Assembly: GCA_012934845.2 (NCBI GenBank)
Contig: WNNJ02002478.1
Coordinates: forward strand, 62,001 to 126,000
Length of the DNA: 64,000 nucleotides
Reading direction: 5' to 3'
Source: Pomphorhynchus laevis
Taxonomy: Eukaryota > Acanthocephala > Palaeacanthocephala > Echinorhynchida > Pomphorhynchidae
The notes beneath the pieces are model-generated. The model saw only the letters and a list, made by a program, of their open reading frames with translations. It was not told where the DNA came from and made no database searches. Shown here piece after piece: positions 40,331 through 52,125 of the stretch. Position numbers and translations under genes: made by a program. Position 1 is the first letter of the stretch. Each line of letters opens with the position of its first letter.

Positions 40331-42930
40331 AACATTTTACAGGTCCGTGCTGCTGGAAGACCGAGACCTCCGAAATTCGTTGAAAACCGCTGTGGTATTT
40401 TCGCAATGCATTCTGCAATCTTTCAACTCGAACAGGATATCAGACAAACGAAGATCCCTGGAACGGCGACTTGCTCTTTGGAATCAGGCAAAGTTTTCTG
40501 AACTTTTCGATGACGCTAGCTATTTGCAACAGCAACTTAATCGTAATGTTCAGTCTAGACAACAGGACTGGTTAAAACTATACCGCAAACTCATGACTAA
40601 GTGTAAGTTACGTGCAGCAACATCTGTTCTGGAAGATGTTTTTGCTGGTACACTTAAACATGACTCATTGATTGACGGCGTACCAGTCAAGAAAATTTTA
40701 ATGTCTCTCCATCCAGAGGCGATCCAGCCAGGAAGAGAAAGATACTACTAAATGAGTCAATACCGCGCTCCTGTCGGCATCACCACACTATATTTGCAAT
40801 TATTGATGAGGATTCAATAGTCAGAGCAAACAAAATAACGAAGGGTTCAGCTGGCCCTTCTGGTCTTGATGCGTCAATGTGGCGACACATGCTGATAGGA
40901 TTCGGAGAACAGTCAAAGACCTTAGCCAAAGCCCTTGCTGAATTTACTGTCAAATTAGCATCAAAGTCTATTCGTCCTATATGTGTCTTGAGGCGTTTAC
41001 GACTAGCAGGTTAGTGACTCTTGAAAAAAGACTGGTGGTGTCCGAACGATTGGCGTTTGTGATGTTGCAAGGCGCATTGTATTAAAAGTGATATTGCGAT
41101 TAATCCGGGAAGATTTGCAAGACGTTGCGGGATAATAGCAATTGGCAGCCTCGCAGAGAAGCGGGATCGAATACGCTACAAATTCTTCGCGCAAATGTTT
41201 CGAAGCCAACCAAGACTATTGTGTCCTTGCTGTTGATGCGTCCAAAGCTTTTAACATGATTAACCGAAAAGCCGCACTGGCCAATATGAGATATATAGCA
41301 CATGCTTTGTCGATTGTGCTTAGTAATCTATATGCATCACCAATTCTGCTTACCCTTGGTGGTGATAGTATATATTCGCACGAAGGCTTCACACAAGGAG
41401 ACCAACTTGCGATGGCCGAATTCTCTCCCTTTAATTGAAAACATACGTAAACAGGTTCCTAGTGTTACCCAGAGATGTTACGCAGATGATGGTAATTTTG
41501 TTGGGAAATTCGAAGACTTGAGGAAAGTGTGATTCATTCTCTTAGAGCTAGGTACCAAGTACGGTTATCACATAAACGTATCTAAAACCAAATTGCTAGC
41601 AAGAAGCAGTAGATTTGACACCTCTCTTTTATCCGCTGATGTCGAACTGTTCACATTTGGTATTAGCATTCTTGGTGTTCCCATCGGCACTATACAGTAC
41701 GAATGCAACTGCACGGAATTAGAAGTAGAGCGCTGGTCTAATCTTATTAATCGTCTGACACGCGTCGGAAAGATAGATCCACACGTTGCTTACACCGGAT
41801 TGGTTCGTTCGGTGCAGTTAAGTGGATGTATTTCACGCGCTCAGTAAAATGCAGCCTTTCCCATACAGACTGTCTGTACAAATCTATCAACGAAAAGTTC
41901 GTTCCAGCAGTCATCGGACGAAGACTGAATGGCGATCTTAACTTATCCGATAAGCGATGGTGGTCTTGGCATATGTGACCCAAGGTTCTCTACACACCTG
42001 GAATTCGGTTGTTCTACGAAAATATGCGATACATATGAAACCGGAGAAACTGTAAACACATTGCGCTTACTACAAGACCGCGTTATGAATCTGGGTTTTG
42101 TAGAACGACGCAAATTGCGTATCGATAGATTACAGCCAAGCGTGGCTAGACTCGGTCTGGTCACAACCCAAATCATCTCTCATGCCTCCAGGGATGGCGC
42201 CTCCTCGTGGTTAAGCGCCCTACCAGTAAGGATGGAACGCTTACACCTAAGTCGCAATGAATTTATGGATGCACTCTGCGCCCGGTACGGTTGGACTCCC
42301 ACCGAATTGAGTAAGAACGGCTGCGCTTACGGAGATAGCGTTAATATCAGCCATGCCATTTCCTGCAAACGAAGAGGGTTGTATTCAATGCGGCACAATA
42401 TCGTGTGGGACTTGCTCGCGCAGAAGCTTACAACAATTTGTCACGGTGTTGGGGTTGAACCTGAGCTCACTGATGTCCCGGCTGGATTTGATTTCGAAGC
42501 TCGAACGACCACGCGCAACAGTGGTGCATGTTTGGACATTGTATGTTCCAATCTTCAGAGCAATGGATTTGAGCGATCGTTTCTAGACTTCACCATCTTT
42601 AATATTTACGCTCAATCGTATGCTTGTGGTGTCCCGCATCCGTGTTTGCCAGCAATGAAGCGAGAAAAAAGGTGAAATACAGTGAACGCATTGTGAGTCT
42701 TGAACGAAGCAGATTCGTGCCTCTCGTCTTCTCCACGTCGGGTGGTATGTGCGATGAGATTAGGGTATTTCTCAAATCACTAGCTGTGATTAAGGTGCAG
42801 CGCTCAAGACAATACTCCGAAATGTTGGCATTGATGAAAAGAAAAATTTCGTTTGCAATTGCTCGATCCTCTTATGTTTGTCTAAGATCGCCCGTTCTCG
42901 CTGTGGCATGCCTGTAGGGTATTTTCATAC
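40331..42930 (+). mobile_element. Fossil of an unclassified reverse-transcriptase element, copy E1
   Basis: A single-RT retroelement with a YADD catalytic motif and a long conserved C-terminal region. Parts: N-terminal region about 40,347-40,740 (WLKLYRKLMTKCKL), RT about 41,030-41,530 (LAVDASKAFNMINRKAALAN, CYADD), C-terminal region about 41,600-42,900 (ASSWLSALPV, SCKRRGLYSMRHNI, FVPLVFSTSGGM). This combination is one I associate with abundant elements in cnidarians and other invertebrates, but I cannot assign it to a named clade. The copy is old and broken in several places. Confidence 0.7.
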
Positions 42931-43139
42931 CAGCACGCATTCAATCACATAGAATAATAATTATTAAAAATAATAATAATTAAAACAATTATTTGGTTAA
43001 AACAATTTTCTTGATAATACCAAATTACTTACAATAAATAACATACAAGGAAAGAAGAAATTACAAGAAAAATCAGCATAATACAGAAGATTTTGTTTCT
43101 CCGACTAGTATTTTCTCACCATCTAAATATTGACAATAT
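42931..43139. other. Spacer between the two RT-element copies
   Basis: AT-rich with short aataataatt runs. It probably includes terminal noncoding parts of the flanking elements, whose exact ends I cannot place. Confidence 0.4.
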
Positions 43140-45740
43140 AAGCGACAACCGGCGTATACACTTTCGCTCTGCGAAGGCTCCAAGTACTCACGATCGTATA
43201 GTCCTAGACACTACTATTACTTAAGCACAAAAAAATGCCGCGTGGTAAACCTTCGAATGTGAGATTGTGCTACAATTGCAATGCACAGGCGGCTCGCTGC
43301 AAAGGTTGCAAATGTGCAAAATCCAAAACTCCCTGTGTAAACTGCCGTGCAGATGTTTGTCATAATCATTTTATAGGTAACAATTTTAAAAATGAGAACG
43401 ACTTTATTAAACGTTACCGAAAATTAATTACAAAAGGTGGCTTATTAGCCAGTACTGCGGTTCTTGAAAACAAAACTGAATCTAGAGTATAACATCCAAG
43501 CGATATAGTAAATAATAAAAGTGTAAGAACAATGCTTGAAGCTCTACACCCTCAAGCGGCTGATTGGTATGATGATGTATTCTTATCAGAGAGGCTTCCT
43601 GATCCTCTAGATCACCATTCTAGCCGATTTCTCGCAATAGATAATCAATGCATAATCAAGGCTTGTAAATTCATTCCAGATGAAGTCGGTCATTCTGGGC
43701 TTGATGCTAATAGCTGAACTCAACTTCTCATGGAATTCGGAAAATAATCAACAAGTCTCGCGTATTCTCTAGCTGCTTTGGCAATTCGGATTGCAACAGA
43801 ATCGATTCTGTCTGATCACTTAGAAAATTCAAAGCATGTCGTCTTTTATCGCGCTGAAGAAAAAGTCGGGAGTAACTCGTCCAATCGGCATTTGCAACAC
43901 AGAAGAAAGAATTATCAGCAAGGCAATACTTGAGATAACGAAGAAAGATATTCAAGCCGTTGCTTCAAATGTACAATTGCCAGCTGGTCAGAAAGCAGGC
44001 ATTGGCCATGCTATACATGCACTTCGCAATGAATTTAATTCTCGCTCAGATACACTACTACTTTCTGTCGACGCATCTGCTGCTTTTAATTTGGTCAATC
44101 GAAAGGTCGCGCTGCACAATATAAACTAATCATGTCTGTCTCTTTTCCTCGTTATGCAAAATCTATTTAAAGACCCTACCAAGCTAATGTTGGGAGCATA
44201 TGTAATAATATATTATAACGAGGGATTTACACAAGGGGAACCCCTTTGCGATGTCAGCTTTTGCACTCTCATCACTATCCCTTATAGAAAAAGTTCGTTG
44301 TGTTGTTTCAGATATAACGCAAAAATGGTACGCAGCTGATTCAAACTTTATCAATTCACTTAATGATCTCACGAAAATATGGAACGATTGCCCACGATAT
44401 GAGATGTTCCAAGATACGATATTTTATTAATCACGAAAAGACCGTAATATTGTCCCGTTCGCCGATTTCAAAAGATTTACTTTCTGCGCCTGACATCCAA
44501 AATTCTACTGGTACAATCATACTTGGCGATCTTATCGGGACAAGAAACTTCGAGAAAGAGTTCATCGAAAATCTAACTTCGAAATGGCCCACACTTATCG
44601 ATAAATTGGCCAAAATAGCTAAAGTTCACCCATACGCTGCGTTCGCTGGCTTGATAAACTCTGTACAGATAAAGTGGAGTAACTCTTTAAGCACATGTCA
44701 CTGCGAGAAAGAATGGCTTACCGACTTAAACAGCGCATTAAAAACGTCATTGCTTCCAGCACTGGCAGATTGGATCCTCGACGATAATTGATACATAATC
44801 CTGACATCACCTCTAAAATTGGGTGGACTTGGCGAAAAACTTCAGGATGAATTAAAGTACGGCTTTCTTTTGTCACAAGTGATCGATGTCATTAATTTTC
44901 GAAAAGACTTATCGAATTTACAGATCCTTTTTATTCGTGGTTTGGGAACATTCGCTTACGTGCCACTAGACCTGGAGCGTCATCATGGATCAATTCGCTA
45001 CCACTCGACAACCAACGCTTACATCTTTCCCCGAGACAGTTTAAAGATGTCATCGCTTTTCGATACGGTCAAATTTCATCTGACATGGTCGGAAAAAAGT
45101 GCCCTTGTGAAGAAGACCTCAACATATCCCATACACTCTCATGAAAAACAGGTCTCCCGATAATCCGCCACAACGCAATTAGATATATACATGCAAATGA
45201 ACTAACGACGGTTTGTCATGATGTTAAAGTTAAACAGCCTCTCACAACCGTTCCCAGGGATCTAAAGTTTAATAAGTCATCAACTTCACGTAATCAGAGT
45301 GCTCGTCTTGACATTGCATGCTCAGGATTGAAAAATGACTGATTCGAGCGGACGTTTATAGACGTCAACATATTTTCAATTTTTGCTCAATCAAGCATGA
45401 TTTGATCTGTCAATCAGAATTTCGAATACAATGAAAATAGGAAAATATCAAAATATGGCGAACGCATTCATGAAGTAGAGCGTTTTGTATTCATCCCATT
45501 TATCGCCTCAACATCGGGAGGATTGGGAAAACGGGGCCTGCATATCCTAAAGATTTTAGCTGGTGCCGTCTCAAATCGTCACAATACTGAGTATGCAGAA
45601 AGACTTCTGTGTATCAAGAGAAGGGTATATATTGAACTAGCTCGTAAGTCTTCAGCTTGTTTACGAGTTCCTCGGACGAGTAGAGGCACATTTAAGAGGA
45701 TACATCTCTCAATTGTTTCGAGTGTTAGATAATTTTCAAG
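43140..45740 (+). mobile_element. Fossil of the same reverse-transcriptase element, copy E2
   Basis: Parallel to copy E1 and more complete at the 5' side: a Cys-rich N-terminus at 43,235-43,350 (LCYNCNAQAARCKGCKCA), a middle region matching E1 (KRYRKLITKGG), RT about 43,840-44,350 (GICNTEERIISKAILEI, LPAGQKAGIGHAIHALRNEF, DASAAFNLVNRK) and a C-terminal region to about 45,730. Old, with several breaks. Confidence 0.7.
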
Positions 45741-45802
45741 CGGAGAAGGGAAATTTGTCAGACAGAATTTTAAAACAAGTTTTAAATTAAAAAATTAATA
45801 AT

Positions 45803-45970
45803 TATAATAGTAGTTTATTATAATAGTAGTTTAAAACTACTATTATAATAGTAGTTTATAGTAATATTATAAACTACTATTATAATAGTAGTTTAAACTA
45901 ATATTATAAACTACTATTATAATAGTAGTTTAAACTTATATTATAAACTACTATTATTATAGTAGTTTTT
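45803..45970. repeat. Array of self-complementary AT-rich palindromes
   Basis: The perfect 24-bp palindrome aaactactattataatagta(gttt) occurs about four times with about 46-bp spacing, separated by taatattata-type spacers. The whole stretch can fold on itself in many ways. It lies just beyond the end of RT-element copy E2. Confidence 0.85.
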
Positions 45971-46039
45971 TAATAATAATTTTTTAAAATTACATATCTT
46001 TTTTAATATGTTCTCATTTTTACTTCATCTGTGCCTATC

Positions 46040-46320
46040 AAGCGCCGGCCTAATCTTCTCTGAGCGCAGGTCGCGGATTCACATCAATACGCAGCGCGCG
46101 AGCTGAAGTCCGGTAGTCTCTTGGAGGCGGGTTTTCTCGTGAGCATATGTGGTGCTTCTCTTTGCAGCGAGCTTGTCCGCGAGGAGTTGCCAAAACCTCG
46201 AAGCAGACTTTCCCTCTCCGCCTAAGCAGGAGAGTACGATTGGGGAGAAATTTACTCTCTCTATACACGTAACGCACTCTTGATAAAGCACTTTCGCTGC
46301 TCGTAGTATTCGAAGCATGA
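46040..46320 (-). mobile_element. 3'-terminal fragment of RT element family E
   Basis: Minus-strand FSPIVLSCLGGEGKSASRFW followed by ADKLAAKRS aligns with FVPLVFSTSGG...KSLAVIKVQRS of copy E1. Short, broken remnant. Confidence 0.55.
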
Positions 46321-46329
46321 TGTTGTGGA

Positions 46330-46720
46330 TCTGCTTAGGTTCGACGGAGCGAATGCGTTATAAACGCAGTTGTCGAATAGGGCTCGCTCTGAACGGCCAC
46401 AGTAGAATCCACAGCCAGATCATACAGCGTGGTGTCAACTATACCCAGAGACTGGCATTGTTAAATGTTAACACATTGTTAAATGTATGGCGGTCGCTGT
46501 CTATACCTGGACATGTTTCGAAGTTTATGTTTACAATTCGTCCATCGGGTTGACTACGAGGCCACAGACTTATGATAAAGCGCATGCTCCGTCCCCAAAC
46601 AAATTGTGTTACGATAAGCGATCGCATTGCTGACCTGTGGAACAATCTTCATGCATCGGCAATTGACAGCGGTTCCGTCCAGAAGTTCAAGGCAATTATT
46701 AAATCAAGACAATGATTTAA
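46330..46720 (+). mobile_element. CR1/Jockey-type LINE 3'-end fragment
   Basis: Plus-strand DRIADLWNNLHASAIDSGSV followed by QKFKAIIKSRQ is the usual C-terminus of CR1/Jockey RT proteins (RVVxLWNxLPxxVVxAxSVxxFKxxL). 5' truncated and frame-disrupted. Confidence 0.6.
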
Positions 46721-46730
46721 GTGATGGAGG

Positions 46731-48300
46731 TTATGTTTCTGAAATATTCATTAGATAATCCAAAATCTGATTAAGTAGTTCTTTATATTCACCTATCACG
46801 CGAAGTGGATGAAGCTGACTAAAATTTAAAATTTCTTTAGTTTTGACCTTCGACCATTGACGCTTAAATACTTTATAACAATTACTACAGAAACAAATGC
46901 TAGGAGTAGACGCTAAAACGAGTACACAATGATCACTGCTACCGATAGGTGGCAGATTACTAACTTTTTCTATGTCAGTGATACGTTTGGTGAATGCTAA
47001 ATCGAGAATGGATCCCGGCCATGATGAACTACATGCAGGTTTGTATATATGATGAATTAGAAGCAGTTCAGCAACTAGGAATTCGGATGAATACTTTGCA
47101 TCGATGCTACCTTCAGTAAAGAGAGATTCTGACCAATTTGATTTTAGTAGATTGAAATCGCCAACGAGTATAAAATGTTTGCTAACGCACAAGGAGCTCA
47201 ACAGTGGCTTTAAAGCATCAAAATTTATTGGAACTGATGGGGACCGATATAGAGAACGCAAATATTAATACTGACAGACTCACAGTCAGCACAACAGCAC
47301 ATACTCCTCAAACGATCCATACTCGTCACATTGAGATGATATATTTGATATAATGCAATTGTTGCGAACGTACGCAGCAACTCCACCTCCACGCTTACCC
47401 GATATTCGATCACCTCCAGCGGTCGATAATATGGAATGTTAATAAGGATATATGTAACATGAATATGTAATAAGGATTCAGTTACACAGAAAAAGCCGTA
47501 CGAATGTAAAAGGATATGTTGCTTAAGTTCTACGACCTGAGCTAGCAAACTACGCAAATACAAATAGTCGATTGACAAATGCCGTGAAACATTACTAAAA
47601 CTATATATTTGTTGTTTCGCCTCAAAAATACTTTCGAGTGAAACCAGACATCCTAACGGAGGACAAATTCCTCGACTGCTACTGTTTGAAGAAAACACTA
47701 TCGGGAGATCCACAATCTGCCCACATTAAAAATTCGTTGTTAGTTTTGCTCATATGTGCTTTATCGAAACCCATCGAACTGTCAGTCACTATTTCCCAAC
47801 GCGAAAATTTCAAACACAAAGGTTAACTTCACCACTAGCTAAACGACTTTTCAATTCTTCATTTGCTTTCCTAAGTTTCATACGGTCCTCTAATGCGAGA
47901 TCGTGAAGAATACGTGTACTGGTTCCCTTCGATCGATATCCACGCTTTAATGAGATATTGACATGATTAATAGAGCTCATTACGACCTTCAATAGTCGAG
48001 GGTTATCAGTTAATTTCTTTTTTAATCTAAACACCTTGGGTACGTTCAAACAACTTGCAATCTCCTCATCATCTTTTTGCAAAAGTTGAGAAAAAAATGT
48101 CGCGTAATCTATCAACATCGTGATTTGATCTTTCTTTGGAATTTTCTACGGTTGATTCTGGGATTCCGCTGAGAATAATATTATAACTTCTATTAAGGTT
48201 TTGTTGTCTATCATTTTTATTTTGGTAGGGATATGCACTACTCGAGAAAGTACTTGCTTGAAAATTATAAGTCTTTGTATTCGGCAATTTTCGAGTTTTG
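46731..48300 (-). mobile_element. CR1/Jockey-type LINE fragment: ORF1 and endonuclease
   Basis: Reading down the minus strand: an ORF1-like piece (48,290-47,815; YNIILSGIPESTVENSKERS, LLKVVMSSINHVNISLKRGY, DLALEDRMKLRK) followed by an endonuclease (47,710-46,731; SIDYLYLRSLL, FCVTES, ILVGDFNLLKSNW, GSILDLAFT, GSSDHCVLVLA). The reverse transcriptase is missing. Unlike LINEs A-D in sequence. Frames are broken. Confidence 0.7.
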
Positions 48301-48584
48301 ATTACGCTATCTTTATCTTATCTGATGACGGAATATATGTCCACAGTATTTGTCGAAGTATTTGTTTACTTCTGAAAAATTCGAAACTTTAAGTCTAATG
48401 CTGGAGAATAAATTATCAATGTTTGAGGATGATCTATTATCGATATAGGAAATTGTATTTGAATCAGACTGAATTTGGATGTCTAGAGTTAACAGAAATT
48501 CTAGTATTTGCCGTATCTTTGAGCTTTTGTAGTATTAATTTTTTCTTATTTTCTAAAAATTACACTTATTATAATTATAAACAT

Positions 48585-48645
48585 GATTTATTTTTACGTA
48601 GCAAATGCGTGCCGACGCATTTGCTTACCTGACCACGAAGAAGAA
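48585..48645 (-). mobile_element. Isolated LINE 3' tail
   Basis: tttacgtagcaaatgcgtgc followed by cgacgcatttgcttacc is the minus-strand form of the tail shared by LINEs A-D. Little or no LINE body is attached; the CR1-like array begins about 70 bp further on. A severely 5'-truncated insertion. Confidence 0.6.
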
Positions 48646-48712
48646 AAAAGCAAACAAAAATCAAAATTTAAAATAGTTGATACTGATCCATTATTATTAG
48701 AGATCCATTATT

Positions 48713-49140
48713 ATTAGCCTATTAGAGATATACGCGATAACACCTCCTCCAATCTTGCCTGTTCTATCACTTCTACTTATGCTGTATCCCTCAATGAATA
48801 TATCTACGTCTGCTATTGACGAGCTAAGCCAAGATTCTGTGAAAATACCTACATCTGGTACGATATCTTGAAAGAGACATTTTATTTCATCTAACTTATT
48901 AAGTAGACTACGAATATTCGAGTAAATGATTTTTAAACCGCCATTATTTGTGATCAACTTGAATGAAGAATCGCAAAGAGATTTTCGAAATTCACAAATA
49001 CACCGATCGACATTGAGGCAAGGTGGAACAGTGAATATTTCACGTCTTAGGCGGAGGGCGCCAAAGTGTTAAGAAGGTTTGCAGGATTGAGCACATCTGA
49101 CAGTCCCTTCCAATGAATATGTAGACGCCTCCGCACAACT
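48713..49140 (-). mobile_element. CR1-like LINE G array, partial unit
   Basis: Only the N-terminal endonuclease portion (GGLKIIYSNIRSLLNKLDEI, FTESWLSSSIADVDIFIEGY), nearly identical to the same part of the two full units. It joins the first full unit at 49141 in the same way the full units join each other. Confidence 0.85.
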
Positions 49141-52125
49141 CGAAAATTTTGTATTGTCAAATACAAAATTTTTTAATAAATTATTCTTTCAAAAAAATAA
49201 TTATTATTAATTGACAACAAATTGAGCCGAGGCTCTTTACAAGTTGCTTCACAAGAAATAAAAAGAATAAGAGTCGATTTGTCCCTCTCTCATCAGGTGA
49301 ACTACTGAAAATCCCACCGTTGTCTTGAGAAGAAGATTCATCATCCAGTAGGGCGCAAAAACTTGAAGCAGTAGACGACAAAACGGTCGCACTCTAAAGC
49401 GAATTCCAAGATCGTACGATACGTTTGGCAAAGCAGGAAACTGCATGCATTTACCTTTGTGTTTTCAACATCAGGGGGTGTCCGCGAAGAGAAGGTTGAC
49501 CTCCCCCTGAACACTTTCTCCAATGCACGACGCTCATAAGTAGTTTCGGGATAACAAGCTGGCGATGCATATAAGATATGGCTAAAGAAAAACACATTTG
49601 CTAAGGTATGGTAACATAACGGATCTATGCCTATCAGAGCTCGACGAGTATGTCCTATTAAGCGTTTTGTGATGCAACACACGTAGTCTAAATGCTTTCG
49701 AGTGGATAAGTCAGCACAAACCCAAACTCCCAAATCTTTATATGAGTGGGTTATTTTGATACTAATTGAACCAAACTGGTACTCACATCCAAGATGATCA
49801 CATGATCTTCGTGATATACGCATACATGTACATTTAGCGAAATTGATCCTCAAGTGATTTCGTTTAGACCAATTGGATATAACGTCGACTTCGCTTTGTA
49901 AATGATGTTTATCAAGATCGGAAATAATAGGTCGCCAAACTTTAAGATCATCTGCATATAATAAACTGAATGAAATGATATTTGGTATCAAATCGTTGAT
50001 ATAAAAACTGAATAAGATGGGACCCAATACACTTCCCTGTGGAACACCTAACAACACTGGAAATGGACTCGACAGCGACTCACTTACTCGTACGACACTT
50101 TGTCGGTTGGAAAGGAATACACGAATCCAGTTTATGATCCTCATATCAAGATGAATGTGCTCCAACTTCTCAATAAGACGTGTGATTAACTGAGTCGAAC
50201 GCTTTTGAGAAATCAAAGAAAATGACATCAACCGGTATACCTTGATCATAATAGTGATACCAATTTTCACGTGCATGTACAAGATTAGTAGTCGTGGAAT
50301 AACCTTTTCGGAAGCCATGCTGTGCTGGGTTCAAAATTTGAAATCTATCTAGAAATTCTATTATTCGTCGCTTAATCAATCTCTCTAGCACACGACAACA
50401 CACGCAAGTGAGACTAATAGGCCTATAATTGTCAATGGACGGACTATCCCCTTTCTTATAAATAGGACAGATGATGGAATTCTGTCAATCAGAAGGAACA
50501 ACGCCAAAAGCAACAGACGCAGAGAAAAAATCGTAAAGCGGATGACATATTATGTCAGCGATGTTGCGCAAATATATGGGCGGTAAGACATCTGGACCCG
50601 CGCCTGCTTTGCATTTAAGTTTCCAAAGCTCTTGGAGAACATCATCACATCGGAAGAGGTCTCTGGTGTCATCTCCGGGCGACTCAAATGTACACGGATT
50701 ACCCATTGTCACATCCTTATGGCCAAGATTCAAAGAATGGAAATGATTTCCAAACATATTTGATATCTGCAAAGAATCAGTTATGAATTTCCCACCGTCA
50801 CGCTGTATGCAATTCATAGGTTTACAGCGCGTATGCTTAGCAGTCACATACCTAAAGAAAGAGCGGGGATCACGGTGAAAGTTTATAGTTAGCTGTTTTT
50901 CGAAAGATCACCTACCAGTTCGCTTCATAGACGTAACGAGGTTTCGTCGTTTCTTATAAGTGCTGAAATTAGCTCTGTCTTTACGATAGTCATTAAAGGC
51001 CTTACGTCTCATCTTTAAAGCACGTTTTATGTCGCTATTAAACCAAAGCGGTGATATCGATGTCAAACAGTGTTTACTCTGAAGAGGTGAGAAACGATTA
51101 AGGAAATGGTACAGAGTATCCCTGAAAAACTGCCATGAATATTTGGCGCCAACATCAGAAGCATCCAACCACTTTACCCCAACGAGATATTTATTTACTA
51201 GAGCAAAGTCAGTTCTGAATGGGTTTACAGACGACGTCAGATTTACGCCATTTGAGTAGACATCACTCAGACCAATCGAAATGACCACATCATCTGAATG
51301 ACCTATTGGGTCCAGATAGCTTAATCTATCGAGAATGTCATATGGTACAGTAAGGCATAAATCCAAAAGTGAATGTGAATCCAGTGAAAATCTTGTACTC
51401 TGACTGACATGTTGCTTAAGAGCCAAGCTGTTTATTAAGCCAAGTAGCTTCAAACTCTCGACATCCGAGTCATTGGAAGTGTAATTAACCCAATTGACAA
51501 ATGGCATGTTGAAATCACCGAGTATAACAAATCTATCACGATAACTACTTCTCTCCATTAAAGCAGCTATGCTATCTGTGTTTGATCTTGGAGAACGATA
51601 CACAGTCAATACCGTTATTGGATGTTAATAATATAGCTTAATACACAATGCTTAATCATGGTTAATAGCATCACTAAGAGTTTCAATTACTCAGAATTGA
51701 AGCCTATTAGAGATATACGCGATAACACCTCCTCCAATCTTGCCTGTTCTATCACTTCTACTTATGCTGTATCCCTCAATGAATATATCTACGTCTGCTA
51801 TTGACGAGCTAAGCCAAGATTCTGTGAAAATACCTACATCTGGTACGATATCTTGAAAGAGACATTTTATTTCATCTAACTTATTAAGTAGACTACGAAT
51901 ATTCGAGTAAATGATTTTTAAACCACCATTATTTGTGATCAACTTGAATGAAGAATCGCGAAGAGATTTCCGAAATTCACGAATACACCGATCGACATTG
52001 AGGCAAGGTGAAACAGTGAATATTTCACGTCTTAGGCGGAGGGCGCCAAAGTGGTAAGAAGGTTTGCAGGATTGAGCACATCTGACAGTCCCTTCCAATG
52101 AATATGTAGACGCCTCCGCACAACT
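49141..52125 (-). mobile_element. CR1-like LINE G array, full unit 1
   Basis: Minus-strand EN (VYRSPRSN, FVILGDFNMPFVNWVNY, LLDLCLTVPYD, DPIGHSDDVVISIGL) and RT (NPAQHGFRKGYSTTTNLVHA, FFDFSKAFDSVNH, GVPQGSVLGPILFSFYINDL, LLYADDLKVW). ORF2 is interrupted around 50,170-50,318, 50,480 and 50,900. The 3' part ends with attaataataattatt. Period to the next unit is 2985 bp. Confidence 0.88.
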
